From: Lunularia cruciata
Lineage: Eukaryota; Streptophyta; Marchantiopsida; Lunulariales; Lunulariaceae
Assembly (NCBI GenBank): GCA_948567375.1
Contig: OX419760.1
Span: forward strand, 11,780,001-11,844,000
Reading direction: 5' to 3'
Length of the DNA stretch: 64,000 bases
Every line of letters starts with the position of its first letter. Within the stretch, counting starts at the first letter, position 1. Under the pieces are notes generated by a model. The model saw nothing but the letters and a program-made list of their open reading frames with translations, searched no databases and had not been told where the DNA came from. This document shows, in pieces, positions 21,601 through 33,699 of this stretch. The position numbers and the translations under genes are program-made.

Positions 21601-21739
21601 ACCAAGCATTGGAAACACTACTTGGGCGAGAAGGCATTTGTAGTAGAGACAAACCACAAACTTCTAGTCTACCTCAAGACGCAAAAGGATCTATCTCGTT
21701 GCCTGATTCGGTGGGTAGAGTGGTGACAATGCTTTAACA

Positions 21740-23260
21740 TGACAATCACTTACGTGGAAGGTAAGAAGAAACTTGCAGATGCATTCACTGGCATGCCAAT
21801 GGCAAACAACTTGGTGGTAGAGGTTAAAATTAACCCTGAATTATGGCCAGAGATTCTGGTTGCTACAAAAACTGATCCAAGATTGTAGAAGCGCAATCAT
21901 CCAAAGGCGTCACTAGCACCCAAGGACTCACCTTTCGTGATGGAAGATTATGGATCCCAAATGTCCCAAAACTATGCACCACCATTCTAGCAAAATGTCA
22001 TGATTTGGCCATTGCAGGTCATGTCCGAGTGGACAAGACCTTGGATGCAGTCCAACGCCATTACTATTGGCCTAAGATGAGCAACATCGTGATGGACTAC
22101 GTGCATAGCTACCTACTTTGTCAACAGAACAAAGCTTCTAATCAACCTTTCCCCACACCTACCCAACATTGGGAACAAGTGAGTATGGATCTCGTTTGTG
22201 AATTACCCAAAACCACCTCAGGGTTTGACTCTATTGTGGTCTTTGTGGACTGGCTCAGCAAAATGATTCATGTACGCCCTACCACCAAGGATGTGAGCAC
22301 TCCACAACTAGCTCAATTATACTTAGATGCAGTCTTCTCTCACTATGGCTTGTCTAGAGTACTTATCACTGATAGAGGCACTCAATTCACCAATTTGTTT
22401 TGGTAAACTCTCTTTGGTTTCTTCAAAACCAAGTTGGCCATGTCCACCGCTTACCACCCACAAACAGATGGCCAAATAGAGCGGGCTAATTGCACGATTG
22501 AAGACATGTTTTGTGGCTTCACCTTAGAAGAGCAAGAGAGGTGGGACACCCTACTCCCATTGGTGGAATTTGCTTACAACAATTCAGTGAATGCATCCAC
22601 CAAAGTCACTCCATTCTTCTTCCTCATGTATGGTGAGCATCCCTTCACACCTTCTAGCTTGATGAAGATCCGTCTTGTGACCACCAAGGTCGATGCAATC
22701 AACACGTTTGTTTCTAGAATCCAACAAGGTGTAGAGAGTGCCAAGCACAGATTACAGATTGCACAAAATCGACAAAAGCAATATGCTGATGCACACCGTA
22801 GGCACATGGAGTTCAATGTTGGGGATCAAGTGTGGCTTTTGGCAACCAACCTCACATTAGTTGGACCTTGTAAGCTTAGACCTCGTTTTATTGGGCCTTT
22901 CTTGATTCTTTGTTGCGTTGGCACTATGGCTTATCACCTTGAGCTTCCACCACACATGAAGATCCATCCCGTGTTCCATGTTTCCCTACTATGTAGATAT
23001 GCTCCCCACTCAGGCCAGGATCATTCCACCCAAGACATTCGACCTTGTCCGACACTCATTGATGGCATAGAGGAATATGAAGTGGAGCGTATTCTCCAAA
23101 AATGCATGCATAGTACTTGCCATCCATGGGTGGACTATCTAGTACAATGGAAAGGTTAGCCCCTCTAGGAAGCAACCTGGGAGCCCACTGCCAATTTGAC
23201 ACATACACCGGTGTTGGTGCAAGCATTTGAGCAACAATTGTACATCGAGGACATTGCGTC
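21740..23260 (+). pseudogene. Chromovirus integrase with C-terminal chromodomain
   Basis: The zinc region reads GHVRVDKTL..HYYWP..CQQNK, with one Cys of the HHCC set replaced. The catalytic core keeps D (MDLVCELPK), D (ITDRGTQF) and E (QIERANCT), but a stop lies between D and E at about 22404. A chromodomain, YEVERILQ ... YLVQWKG ... EATWEP, lies at about 23069-23205 with stops after WKG. This identifies the element as a chromovirus; chromodomains target integration to marked chromatin. Confidence 0.87.
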
Positions 23261-23277
23261 TTAAAAGGAGGGAGGTT

Positions 23278-24017
23278 TGTAATACCAAGAGCTAGCCATA
23301 TGATCTAGATGTAAAATTTGGTTTGGCAACATCTAGAATGATGCTATACATGATGGTCAAAATAGATCAGATAGAAGTATCACCAAAAGAGTACTTCTAC
23401 TAATAGAGCAAAAACCAAAATAGACTTGAGAACCTTAGAACCAATAGCTAGACATATGATTTAAAGGTGAGAATTGGGTTGGTAAGATTTGGAAGGATGT
23501 TACACATGATGGACTAAACAGATCTAGAAAAAGGTATCATCAAAAAGGGACTTCTACTAATAGAGTAGTAACCAAAATATACCTAAAATCTTTGGAGGCA
23601 ATTTTGGAGGCCTAAATTGATGAATTAGGCCTTGAAAATGTGCAAATTACCCCCCCTCCCAATGGAGTAAAGGCTGACCTCTCCTCCCCCTTGGTTTGTC
23701 TCATTGAGTTCTTTCCAACGGTACCTTACTCATGTGATTCTGAGACTCCTTCAGGAAGATTCCCTAAAAGATTCCCTTTGGTCAAAGCTTGTTTGACCAA
23801 CCAGATAGGACCTAGACCAACATGTCACCCATCCAAGTAAGTTATCCAAGGGTGGAGCTTGCTGAAATGTCACCTATCTATGTGCCTAATCCTATGGTGG
23901 AGCTTCCTTGGAGGAGATCCTCTTTGTCTATATAATAAAGAGAAGGTGCTCCTTTTGGGCACCAAATGTTGAGTGTGTAATTTGTGTTTCTCTCTCTCTT
24001 GTCCTTGGTGTATTACA
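23278..24017 (+). repeat. 3' LTR of the chromovirus
   Basis: This 740-bp LTR is visibly diverged from 17442-18179. It begins TGTAATACC and ends GTATTACA, followed by GTGAG (target copy). Confidence 0.9.
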
Positions 24018-24721
24018 GTGAGTCATGTAGCTTGAAGAAATAGACTCATATGTAATTTCCATATAAATAATATGTACCATCAAATTTGGGAATATCTTTG
24101 ACCTTTAACATGGTTGTTTGCCACAACATCTCAATACATGTTAAATAAAATGAAGTTCCAAATATCAGTGTTGAGACCCTAAATATTAATATGAATTATA
24201 GATATTATAACCTTTTGGTACCTTTTGGGAGTATAACAAATGTGGCTTTGCATTGAGTACAAACATTTTTGAATTTGGAAATATTTTTTGTATTTGGTGA
24301 AGGATACAAACACTATTTGAATTCAAAAATAATAATTTTCTCTTATGGGGTTATGGGGCACTTGGCATTGGGTAGTTAGGTCAAGCAGGTAGTCATGTCA
24401 AGACTTCTTGAATTCAAAAATCCTTTTTAATTCAATATTATAGGTTGTTGCACATTGATTGGATGGGTCAAAGATTTAGGCAAATTTGGATACTAAGGAC
24501 TCCTAAGGAATTTTTTTCTCATGAAATTGATCTTAGAAAGACTTTCACAAAGTCAAAATTTAAGTTGGAAGAATTATTGTCTCCAAAAAAACAATGGATT
24601 CTCTCCAAAAATTGCAATAAATAGAATTTTAGATAATAGTAAAGTGTCCTTTACTATCCTCTTGTAAGCTTTGGAACATGAGGAATCAAAAATTATAAAA
24701 TTCAATGAAACTTTGATACCA
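24018..24721 (-). other. Copia leader and primer binding site
   Basis: Copia internal sequence lies upstream of gag on the minus strand. The minus strand has TGGTATCAAAG at 24711-24721, directly after the 5' LTR, an initiator-Met-type primer site. No other coding signal was seen in this stretch. Confidence 0.65.
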
Positions 24722-24955
24722 TGTGAAAAGTAAGACAAGGAGAGAAAGAAATTACTTTGTCAATGTTGTGATCAAAAAATGAATTAACAAAGCTTGTGTA
24801 TTGGGAACTAGATCGTAAAGGTAGATCTATCAAAAGCCTATAGTAACTATTTTATAGGGTTCAATATGAATAAACATGACTGACTAGAACTAATCCTAAT
24901 CAAGATTAAGTGATCATAAGTTGGATACAAAATAACAATTTGCTATATTCTAGCA
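24722..24955 (-). repeat. Copia 5' LTR
   Basis: This 234-bp partner of 12433-12674 reads TGCTAGAATATAGC to CTTTTCACA on the minus strand. TACCT at 24956-24960 is its target copy. Confidence 0.75.
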
Positions 24956-27500
24956 TACCTTACCATTACAACACTCATCCTCATGGTTTGTAAATAACTA
25001 CTTCTGATCTCATTGGAGAGAAACATAGGTAGTTTGATTGGTAATTGTTCAAGCCTCACTACTAAGAGCACACTAGAGCACCAATGCTCAAATATCAAGG
25101 CACTTCATACAAATTTGGTGCAAATAAAAAATAAAGAATGGAGAGTAGCCCAATCACAAGAAGTCCAAATAATAACCCTACATCTCACAAATTCAATTGG
25201 TTTGAATTTCTTACCACTTGGCATTTTACATAATAGGATTGTCTATGTACTCTTACACTATCAAGATCACCAAGGATGGGATCAAATATCCTTTCATTGC
25301 CAAAGCTATATAGGTATAAATATGAGTACACCAATCTTTGGAACAACATATGGGAGTAAACCTATTAGCTAAGGCACAAATCTAAGAACCAATGATCTAG
25401 GCTGCACAAAAATCAACCGAAATCATCCTTTCTCACTAGGTTAACACACCAGTGAGAAATGGATGATTTTTCCAAAAGACCAAAAATCCTCTAAATTGGT
25501 ATCAATTGGGAAATTTTATCCCTTATTGCACACACTAGCGAGAGATGGGTGATTTTTCCAAAAGATTACCAAAAAATTCTCTAAATTGGCTAGCTTCATG
25601 TTAGCTTGTTAGCCCTTCTAGTCCTTTGTAGCCTCAAAACACCAAATTGAGCAAATTGAGGCCTTCTTTGTTGCCACTTCAAGACCTCCAAAACCCTCTC
25701 TAACTTGAGCCTAACTCACTTCAAGATCTCTTGAACACTTTCTAGATCTAATAGACTCTACCAAATCAAACCCTAAATTGAGCAACCTATAAATCAGATC
25801 AATCTCTGCCAAGACCTCCAAAACCTTCTCTAACTTAGGCCTAACTCACTTCAAAATCTCCTAAACACTCTTCAGATGTAGTTGACTCACCAAATCCAAC
25901 CTTAACTTGTACACCGTCCAAATCAGGTCAATCCTTTGTTGATCTAACAAACCTCTAAGTCATTTGCCAAATCTAGACTTCCATATCAAGCTACTTTCTC
26001 CAATTTGGAGTATGAAGAACTCTAAATTCTTAATTTAAGGGGATAGGTTCACAAATCTAACCCCAATTGTGCACTTGGGTCTAATTTGCAACACCAAATC
26101 ATCAATTGAACCTTCATTCTCAAATTGACTTCTCTTATAAAAAAAATGGGATACTCACTCCTCAAATTGATTTCAATTTCCCATTTGCAATACCCAGTTA
26201 CCAATTTGACCTTTCACTCTTAAATTGGCCTGTCCAATCAACAAAATTGGATATCCATTCCTTACATCAATCTCAATTTTGGAAAATTTGGGCAATAATT
26301 CTATACATAGTCTGCCCAACTATCAAATCTACAACCAACTCAATAGTGTTTCTATGCACAATTTATTCAATTAAAATCATAATTGAGTAATAGTGATCAA
26401 AGATACCAATGATTACACTAAACTTGGAGATACTACTAACGGCCCACAATTCTTGCACTTAATTTACCCATTGAGTTTTTCTATGTAACCAATGACTCTC
26501 AACTCAAATTATATCTAAAATTTGAACAATCAACACTCAATATATGCTACCAATAGGCCCTAAGCACATTTTCAAGTGTAATACTTTGAGGACAAGAGAA
26601 CTCTTCAAGAGAGAAAACACAATTTACACTTAATTCTCCAATGCTCCAAAGGAGCACCTTCGTTTTATTATATAACAAAGAGTATCCACTCAAAAGAAGC
26701 TCTACCCTTGGATTAGATACATGGATTGGTGACCTGTCAGCAAACTCCATCCTTGGATTAGTTGTTTGGATGGTTGACATGTCAGTCCTTGTCCTATCTA
26801 GTTGGTCAAATGGGTTTGACCAAAGGGAATCTTTAGGGAATCTTCTTGTAGGAAGCTCAAAATCGCATGAGTAAGATACCATTGGAAAGCTCTCAATGAG
26901 ACAAATCATGGGAGGAGAAATCAAACCTTTTGTCCTTGAGGGGGGAATATTTCTATTTTTGAGGCCTAATTCATCCATTAAGGCCTCCAAAAATGGCTTG
27001 AGAGTTTTCAAGCTATTTTTAGCTTTTGCCCTATTAGTAGATGTACTCTTTTGGTGATACCTTTGTCTGATCTACCTAGCCCATTGTACAAAACGTCTTT
27101 CTAGATGTTAAAAGCTAATTTTCACCTCTAGATAACATGTCTAGCAATACATGTATTACATCAAGCCACATCTACTCTAGGTAGGAGAATCAAGGTGATA
27201 CTTATTGGCCTTTGTCCACCACAATCAAGAGCTCAAAGGCTCAACATAGAAGAAGTGAGCTCTCTAGAGTTTTACCTTCAGGTATACTCCCTCTTGTGTG
27301 GCAAGAATCCAACCCTATCTAGTCCATCTAATAGTACATTTGATGGTGCAAACAATAACTAGAATGGTGTGATCAATAGACCTAATACTGTGTCTAGTTA
27401 CTATTAAGAAGTAATTGGATAACTACTAGAATAGTTACAATTATCAAGACTAACACTCTAGCATCATAGTAAACTAGCTTTGGTGCTACAAATGTCATAA
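24956..27500 (-). repeat. Family D 5' LTR, main part, with a nested solo LTR
   Basis: The minus-strand sequence matches LTRs at 31346-32951 and 53037-54708 over most of its length. Matches include the outer end (GACATTTGTAGC.CC.AAGCTAG) and the part near CAAACTACCTATGTTTCTCTC at about 24990-25040. It is cut on the left by the copia element. The inserted solo LTR at 26577-27160 accounts for part of its length. Confidence 0.75.
26577..27160 (-). repeat. Solo LTR of a chromovirus related to the 17442-24017 element
   Basis: This 584-bp copy has ends TGTAATAC...GTATTACA on the minus strand, as in the chromovirus LTR, and shares internal blocks such as CACCAAAAGAGTAC and CTACTAATAG. A perfect 5-bp duplication TCAAG flanks it (26572-26576 and 27161-27165). 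It is shorter than the 738-bp LTR, so it is a subfamily or has deletions. Confidence 0.87.
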
Positions 27501-30500
27501 TATCACACTTTGACCTTTGAGATACTACTCATTTGCAAAGTGCTTATTGTGAAGTATCAAAACCTTATTACTTGTTAACACTCTGGTAGTTCTCAACTTC
27601 CATCAATGTTCTACTTCCAAATAATTGCTCTACCAACTAGGGATCAAACACACAAGGTGGTAATCTATTTTTAATACAAAGATTCATAAAGAAACCAAAC
27701 ACAAGTAGATTTTCACTTTGCACAAAATTTTAACAAGATAATGAAGAGTACATGCTCTTTCATTTATTCACCAATGATTGAAAAGAATTGGTCTTTGAGT
27801 GCTTAACTTATACAATACTAAGTAACCAATAGTTAAATCTAAAACAACACCACCATACACACCCCGATTGACTGAATTATCAAAAAGGTGCATCTAACTC
27901 TAAAGTTCTTGCTTTACTTTGTGACAAAGCACCTAATCTCTAAAACTCATTAGGCATGTCTGCTAAAATTCTATCTAGCTTCTTTGAAACCTATACTGAG
28001 TCATACTTTAGGTGTTCTTGAGTCTCTATTGTGTCCTCTGAATTCTATCAAACAACTCTATTTTAGCATCTTCCAACTTCTTTCCTCTAGTATTTACGTT
28101 AACTAACTTCAACTTGATCTTCGTTGGAGCTTTCAACTTGTCTACCAACAATATGCATCCTATATATTGATCAATACCTTCAATTGCTTACACATCAGCT
28201 CCAACATCACATTAAGATTAGGAGATGTTCTTTCAATTAGGTTGTTACATGCACCCTTCCCTATCATCAACTCTCCATTATCACAATGGCCACCAAATCT
28301 GGAAAGCCAGCTTTTGCTTCTATAAACACATGCCATGATAGTTCCTAGATCTAAACAGTTGCTTGTCTTAGCTCTTCCTTTAATGATTCTAAGTCAACAT
28401 ATTTTTGACTTTTTAATATAGCAAAGGTCTAGCTTTGCCTTGCCTTTCAATCATTCTATGGTTTGCACTCAACTTCCAAATTGTGTTACTTCTTTCTTCA
28501 GTCTTGCAATGAAACTATCTATAGAGTTTTGAGCATCTCCTTTAAAATTTTGAATTGCATTAAGCTCCCCTTGCAAGTGCTTAAATTTAGTGCTCAAAGC
28601 TTCTATTAGGAGTGTTTGCAAATTTGCCTTCTTCCTCAACTATTCAACCTCATATCTCAATTTTTCTCTACCTCTCTACCAACCTTGATTGGTTTTGAGA
28701 AACTTCTAAGCGTCTTCTAACTCCTTCATATATGGAGGTGTTTCCACACAATAAGTTTTTAGAGCTCTATGCATCCACTCAAACAAATCTTCTACATATT
28801 TCAAATTTGGCAAGATACTCTTATAACCTATGTAAATTCCCATTAAGTGCTTTAGCCTTGGCAAAATCACCTCACATAGAACTTCTAGAGGAGCCACCTC
28901 ACTCCAATTTATTTTCTTCCCTAGTACAAGCTCTCTACTTTGTTCTTTCTCTGCCACCAACAACTCAAGACCTACAACTTGCATACTTCCACTAGGTATT
29001 TTCTCAAGTATGAAGTCCTATGGCTCCAAGATAATATCTAAATCCAAGTCATCTAATTTTTTTTTCTATTTTGGGCACTTGGGTGCATTTGGCTTGCCCT
29101 TTCAACTTAGTTTCATCCTCCAAAGCCTCTCCTCTTGACAAAGAGAACAATTCTTGTTTTTACTTGGGAACCTTAGTCCTCCTAGGCCACTTCCAAAGTC
29201 TGGTGTTTATGGCCTTTGTAGGAGAATCAACCTCATGCTTCCTTGGACCATTCTGACCAAGTGTCACTCTTCTCCAATCCTAGTCCCTTGGTTGATTCAA
29301 GAAGTATGACTCACTGATTTGATGTCCACCAAAGAAGGCTTGCTCCAAATTTTTCCAGAGTCCTATTCATATATAAAAGTGAATCATTAAGGGTACAAGG
29401 TAATGCAATCCCTTATCTCCAAATGAATGATACATCTATTAGGCATGAAATATATGAACCCAATCAATTGCTTCTTGAGCAAAGAGGTTCTAAAAACAGA
29501 TCACTTGGTTTAGGGTGAGGTAAGTGGTTCAATATGGCTTGAACAAATTCATAATGGCAAGCACAATTTCTTTCTTAGAAAGGTCCCTACACTCATTTAC
29601 TACGCAAACATTTAGAGTGTGCTAGCCTGAACTAAATAGTTCTTTAACTTTGTCTTCAATTGTCTTGGTTGTGTTATACTTTACATCTAAATAATATCTG
29701 CCTTCTTCTCTAGCCTCATCTCCTAGAACATGGCACCATGGAGCTCTATCCAAAGATACAGGTTGCCTCTGAGTATGTAACTCCTATGGAATTTCCCAAA
29801 TCTAATTTCTTGTCCTACTTGCATTGAGTAAAAGTCTAATCCTACAAAGGAAGGTAATGTGCTTACTTTTTGAGCTTCTTTCTCTTGGCAAACATATCCC
29901 ATTGGCTAATCTAGGAGGTTTGAAGGTTGATTATTTTAGTCCTACTTGTACCCTAAATCATTGCTCCTCAAAAAGCCATGCTCCTCACACAAGCACTAAC
30001 ACTTGTAGTTTTAATACCTCAGAAATCCCTTTGCATTGATTGTATACACTTAGTTTAGTACCAATTCTGACTACTCAAGAACTTTGAGTTCTTCTTCTTG
30101 TACATGTGAATTGCAATGAATAATGACTGAAATTTATACTTGTTGGATTTCCTTCACCCTTGAATCTTCAGCTCTCATAACTCCAAACCTTATTTTGAGC
30201 TACGTGTAAGAGATCCCATGGTAGTTTTAGTAATTATACTTTCTTGAATTTCCTACACTTTCTTGAACTGGTTTGGGTGATAACAATGTTTCAAGCTCAA
30301 TGCACTATACTTTCTTGAACTACTTGAGTAACATGAAAATTCATGATACATTAGAGATACTATTTGATAACTTGGAAGTTCAAGTCCTACTTTGAAGTCC
30401 TACTTTGGAGGTCTACTAAATAACCCAAAATTCTTCTTGACATGAAAAGTCCATCTTTCATGGGAATGACCTCCAAAGTCCATTGACTTCAAAGATACAA

Positions 30501-31345
30501 TGCTTTTTAACTTTTGAATTTCATTCTAGTGCATGTACAAACTTTCATGCCTTAAGTAGAATACACTTGCTTTCTCTTCCTAATGCCAACTAAACTAAAA
30601 TTTATTATTCTAATATATACACAAAAGTATAGTAAACCAATAAAAATGTTGAAAATTTTCAAATACCCAATACTACACCTAACCAAATTGGAGAGGAAAA
30701 AATATCTCCCTAGTCATTTGCATCCAATGTGTTACTTCACTTCATAGCTCAAAGGTAAGGCACTCATTTGGAAACATTGCCTTTCAAATACGGAGTATAA
30801 ACAAACAAGGAAATTTGTGAAGCAAAATGAAGTGGGAACAATTGTAATGAAGAAGAAGAGGTTGGCACCTACAAGATTGTAAGGACTAAAAAAGAAGTCA
30901 AAGAAGAACTCACAAGTCATTGATGTATCTTTGGAAGAGGAAGCCAAAGACACAAAGAGTGAAGAAGAAGAAGGAGAGAACTACCCCACCATGTAGCAAT
31001 CAATATCCAAGTCCAAGGGCATAGACCAATATGAAGATGCATAGTCTACTCCAAATGAGGAAGAGTATAGTGCACAAGAAGATAAGCTAGCCAAAGACCA
31101 AGAGGAGAAAGAAGGTCTTTGTACCAAGGAAGCAAAGATACACTATAGGCCAAAGAACACTACAATCATGACCAAGAAGCAAGGCCCTCCAAAACAAACA
31201 CTAGAAATTACAAGGACGACAAAGTAGAAGAGCCTAAGCAATCCAAAGGTTTGGGATCAAAGATGAATTAGTAAACACTCCCATTGACTCTCTTATCAAA
31301 TGTGATAAAAAAAGTCAAGGAGGAAGAAATTGTCCAAAATAGATA
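27501..31345. other. Decayed repeat-like DNA with no recognised gene
   Basis: This AT-rich sequence lies between two D LTRs in opposite orientation. On the minus strand a 92-codon frame (28984-28706) starts MQVVGLELLVAEKEQ, is Leu/Glu-rich and continues past stops into heptad-like LRKK..LQTLLIEAL. Further up, broken frames are Lys-rich (RRTKVPK). Plus-strand 30860-31200 reads KKxKK..EEE-type low-complexity coding. I do not recognise the family. It may be the remains of an uncharacterised mobile element protein. Confidence 0.4.
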
Positions 31346-32951
31346 TGTCATGACATTTGTAGCACTAAAGCTAGTTTGCTTGGATGCTAGAGTGATAGTC
31401 TTGGTGGTCTTAGTAGTTGCTAAGAGGCTACTTAATGCCAAAAAAATTGTGTTAGGGATATTGATCACACCATGGGACCCACCATCACTTGCACTGTTCA
31501 TATTGTTAGATGAACCATCAATGTCACTAGAGGGGTTGAGGATCCAAATCAATCAGAGGCGTATACCTTTGAAGTACAACTCTAAAGAGCTCACTTCTTT
31601 GATGTTGAGCTTTATACTTCTTGGTTATGGTAGATAGGGGCTGACAAGCATCATCTAGAGTTTCTTAGCTAGAGTGGGTGTGGCTTGATTGTAATTAGTG
31701 TCCATTGTTGACAGATTATTGAGTTGATGATTGAGTTTTGATCCGAGTTGAGTATAATTCAAGTGTGAAGTGAATCGATTACATGAGACAAGTGAAGTCA
31801 AGGAGAAAGTTGGGTCTAGAAACTGAGTGCATTGGTGGCATCTCCAAGCTTGGTAGGATTGTTGGTATCTATGATGATTGTTAATGGAATTCTCTTTTAG
31901 TGGTGTGGATCACGAAAAAAAAGCCTTACTAGATTTATTACAAATTTGACAATGGGGTAGATAGTGTGCAAAAGCACCACCCAAATTTCTCAAAATTGAA
32001 TCAATTTGATATAGTAGATGTTCAATTTGAGCACATAAAGGTGAAATCAAGGTCAATTTAATGCAAATTGAGCACAAAGTGCAAAATTGAAGGTAGATTT
32101 GAGAACCCATCTCCTTGAATTAGGGATTAGGAGATCCTTATCCATTTGACTTGGCTCAATTTGACAATTAGAGATGGATTTAGAGGTCGACCAACTATAG
32201 TAGAGATCTATAAAATTGGCAAAGGTTTTCTATATTCAAAGGTTGAGTTAGTGGAGGTTGTCTAAAGTTAGAGGTTGCCCAAATTTATTGGATGTTAATT
32301 AGATTTGGAGAGGGTTTGAATTGGCAAGAAGAAAAGTATCATTTTGCAAAATTTTGGTGTTTAAGGCTTCAAGGCATAAGGCTAGAAGGGCAAACATACT
32401 AATGTGAAGCTAGTTAGTTTAGTCAAGTTTTTGGTAGTTTTCAATAGTTGTGTGAAAAAATCTACCCATCCTTTAGGAATGTGTACAAATAAGATCTAAA
32501 CCCAAATCTCTAGTTCCATAGTAAACTAGTCCACATAACTTTTTGTCTTAGTGATTAGTAGATTGATACTTATACTCATGTAGCTTTGGTTAGGAGAGGA
32601 AGTTTGATCCTATATTTGGTGATTTTGGTAGGATAAGAGTAGATAAACATTCTTTATATATCAAATGCCAAATGGTAGCAAAGTAAATCTACTTTTAATT
32701 TTTCAAATAGAGAGCTATTGTTTTTTTTTTCTTGTGATTGGACCTCCTTCATTCTCTATTTCTTGTTTGTGTGAGATGCTTGTGTTTTAGTGTGTTCTTG
32801 GTAGTGAGATTGGAGTGATGATTAGTTAGACAACGTATGTTTCTCTTTGGTAAGGTAGGAAGTGATGGCTATAGACCGCAAGAATGCGTGTTGTGATGGT
32901 AGGTTATAGGTTGCTCTTCCCCCTAGTATTGTTATCATAATAAGAGTTACA
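31346..32951 (+). repeat. Family D LTR, second copy
   Basis: It begins TGTCATGACATTTGTAGC, where the first ten bases are a perfect palindrome, and ends GAGTTACA; it is about 1.6 kb. It matches 53037-54708 over long blocks (for example around GAGCTCACTTCTTTGA and the CATCATCTAGA segment). Only 31 bases follow before the chromovirus at 32983. Past that element the sequence is non-LTR retrotransposon, so this LTR is solo or truncated. Confidence 0.75.
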
Positions 32952-32982
32952 TTAGTGGGTGGTTCTTGGTGACGGAACTTAG

Positions 32983-33498
32983 TGTATAGCAATATGGAAT
33001 TTAAAAACAAGTTAATCAAGACTAAAAAAGTAGTAAATAGGCCAAATTAACCAAGAATTATAGGGAATGTTCTAGAAGCATCTAGGAAGCTTCTTAGTAT
33101 TTTCTAAGTATTGGGTAACATGTATGCCAAGAAGGCAACTTCTAGGAGAAAGCTTTTTGGGAAGCTTCCAAAATAGCTTAGCTTTCATACCAAATAGGTA
33201 GCTTCTAGAAGGAAACTTCTTTGGGAACTTACCGACTAGTTTGGTTTGCATGCCAAGTGGGCAGCTTCTAAAAGGAAGATTCTTTCTTGAGAAGATTCTT
33301 GGTTAGCTTAGCTTGCACTCCAAGAATAAAATTTTTAAGAAGTTTCTTGAGAAGCTTCCCAAGAGCCTTATACATTCCTTACAAATATCAAAGCCCAAGT
33401 TGATGTTAGGCATTTAGATTTCCTTTCATTCAAGAGTCTCAATTGTGATCTTTCACTATGGTCTTCCGTTCTCTTATTTCTCTCATCTATCTTTTACA
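32983..33498 (+). repeat. 5' LTR of the second chromovirus
   Basis: This 516-bp LTR pairs with 37999-38503. It contains runs of a degenerate AAGCTTCT / AGCTTAGCTTGCAT-type internal repeat. Confidence 0.85.
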
Positions 33499-33699
33499 TT
33501 GGTATCATGGCAAGAATGAGAGGGATGAAATGTATGGACCACAAATCCGTTTCTTCCAAACCATTGGCAATGTACTAACCAAACATTGTTTCACATAGTT
33601 TATCATCTCACATTTTGGGCAGAATTTTTATAAATGTAATCACCTTGTCTAATGGACCATTGATATTTCCAATTGTAACTTATGGAGAGCAATGGATGT

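Larger units (their letters stand above)
17442..24017 (+). mobile_element. Chromovirus (Ty3-type, chromodomain) LTR retrotransposon, decayed
   Basis: The element is 6576 bp with LTRs 17442-18179 and 23278-24017 and ends TGTAATAC...GTATTACA. The initiator-Met primer site TGGTATCAGAG (18181-18191) follows the 5' LTR, and a purine tract AAAAGGAGGGAGG (23263-23275) precedes the 3' LTR. Target copies are ATGAG and GTGAG (one mismatch). Gag, protease, RT, RNase H, integrase and a C-terminal chromodomain appear in order, with several stops and lost catalytic residues. It sits inside the copia element. Confidence 0.9.
12433..24955 (-). mobile_element. Ty1/copia LTR retrotransposon, decayed, with two nested insertions
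   Basis: This minus-strand element has about 240-bp LTRs (12433-12674 and 24722-24955) and an initiator-Met-type primer site (24711-24721). Copia-order domains run gag (16288-16698), protease, integrase (about 14700-16030), RT (about 13559-14600) and RNase H (12900-13160). Without the nested family-A solo LTR and chromovirus it is about 5.3 kb, normal for copia. It has many stops. Its 5-bp target duplication can be checked against the empty site in the other family D copy. Confidence 0.85.
1..27500 (-). mobile_element. Family D Ty3-type LTR retrotransposon carrying a methyltransferase-like domain; decayed, nested host
   Basis: This is the outermost element of the left block, read on the minus strand from its 5' LTR end at 27500 to beyond position 1. 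With the nested elements removed the order is LTR, gag with a CCHC knuckle, protease region, C5 cytosine methyltransferase-like region, then reverse transcriptase, which is cut by the window edge. All parts carry stops and frameshifts. The parts belong together because LTR and gag segments recur in the same order and orientation at 53037-56170, where no copia element interrupts them. Insertions inside it are a copia element (12433-24955), a chromovirus-type solo LTR (26577-27160) and a young family-A element (2503-10305). The 3' LTR, RNase H and integrase are not in the window. Confidence 0.8.
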
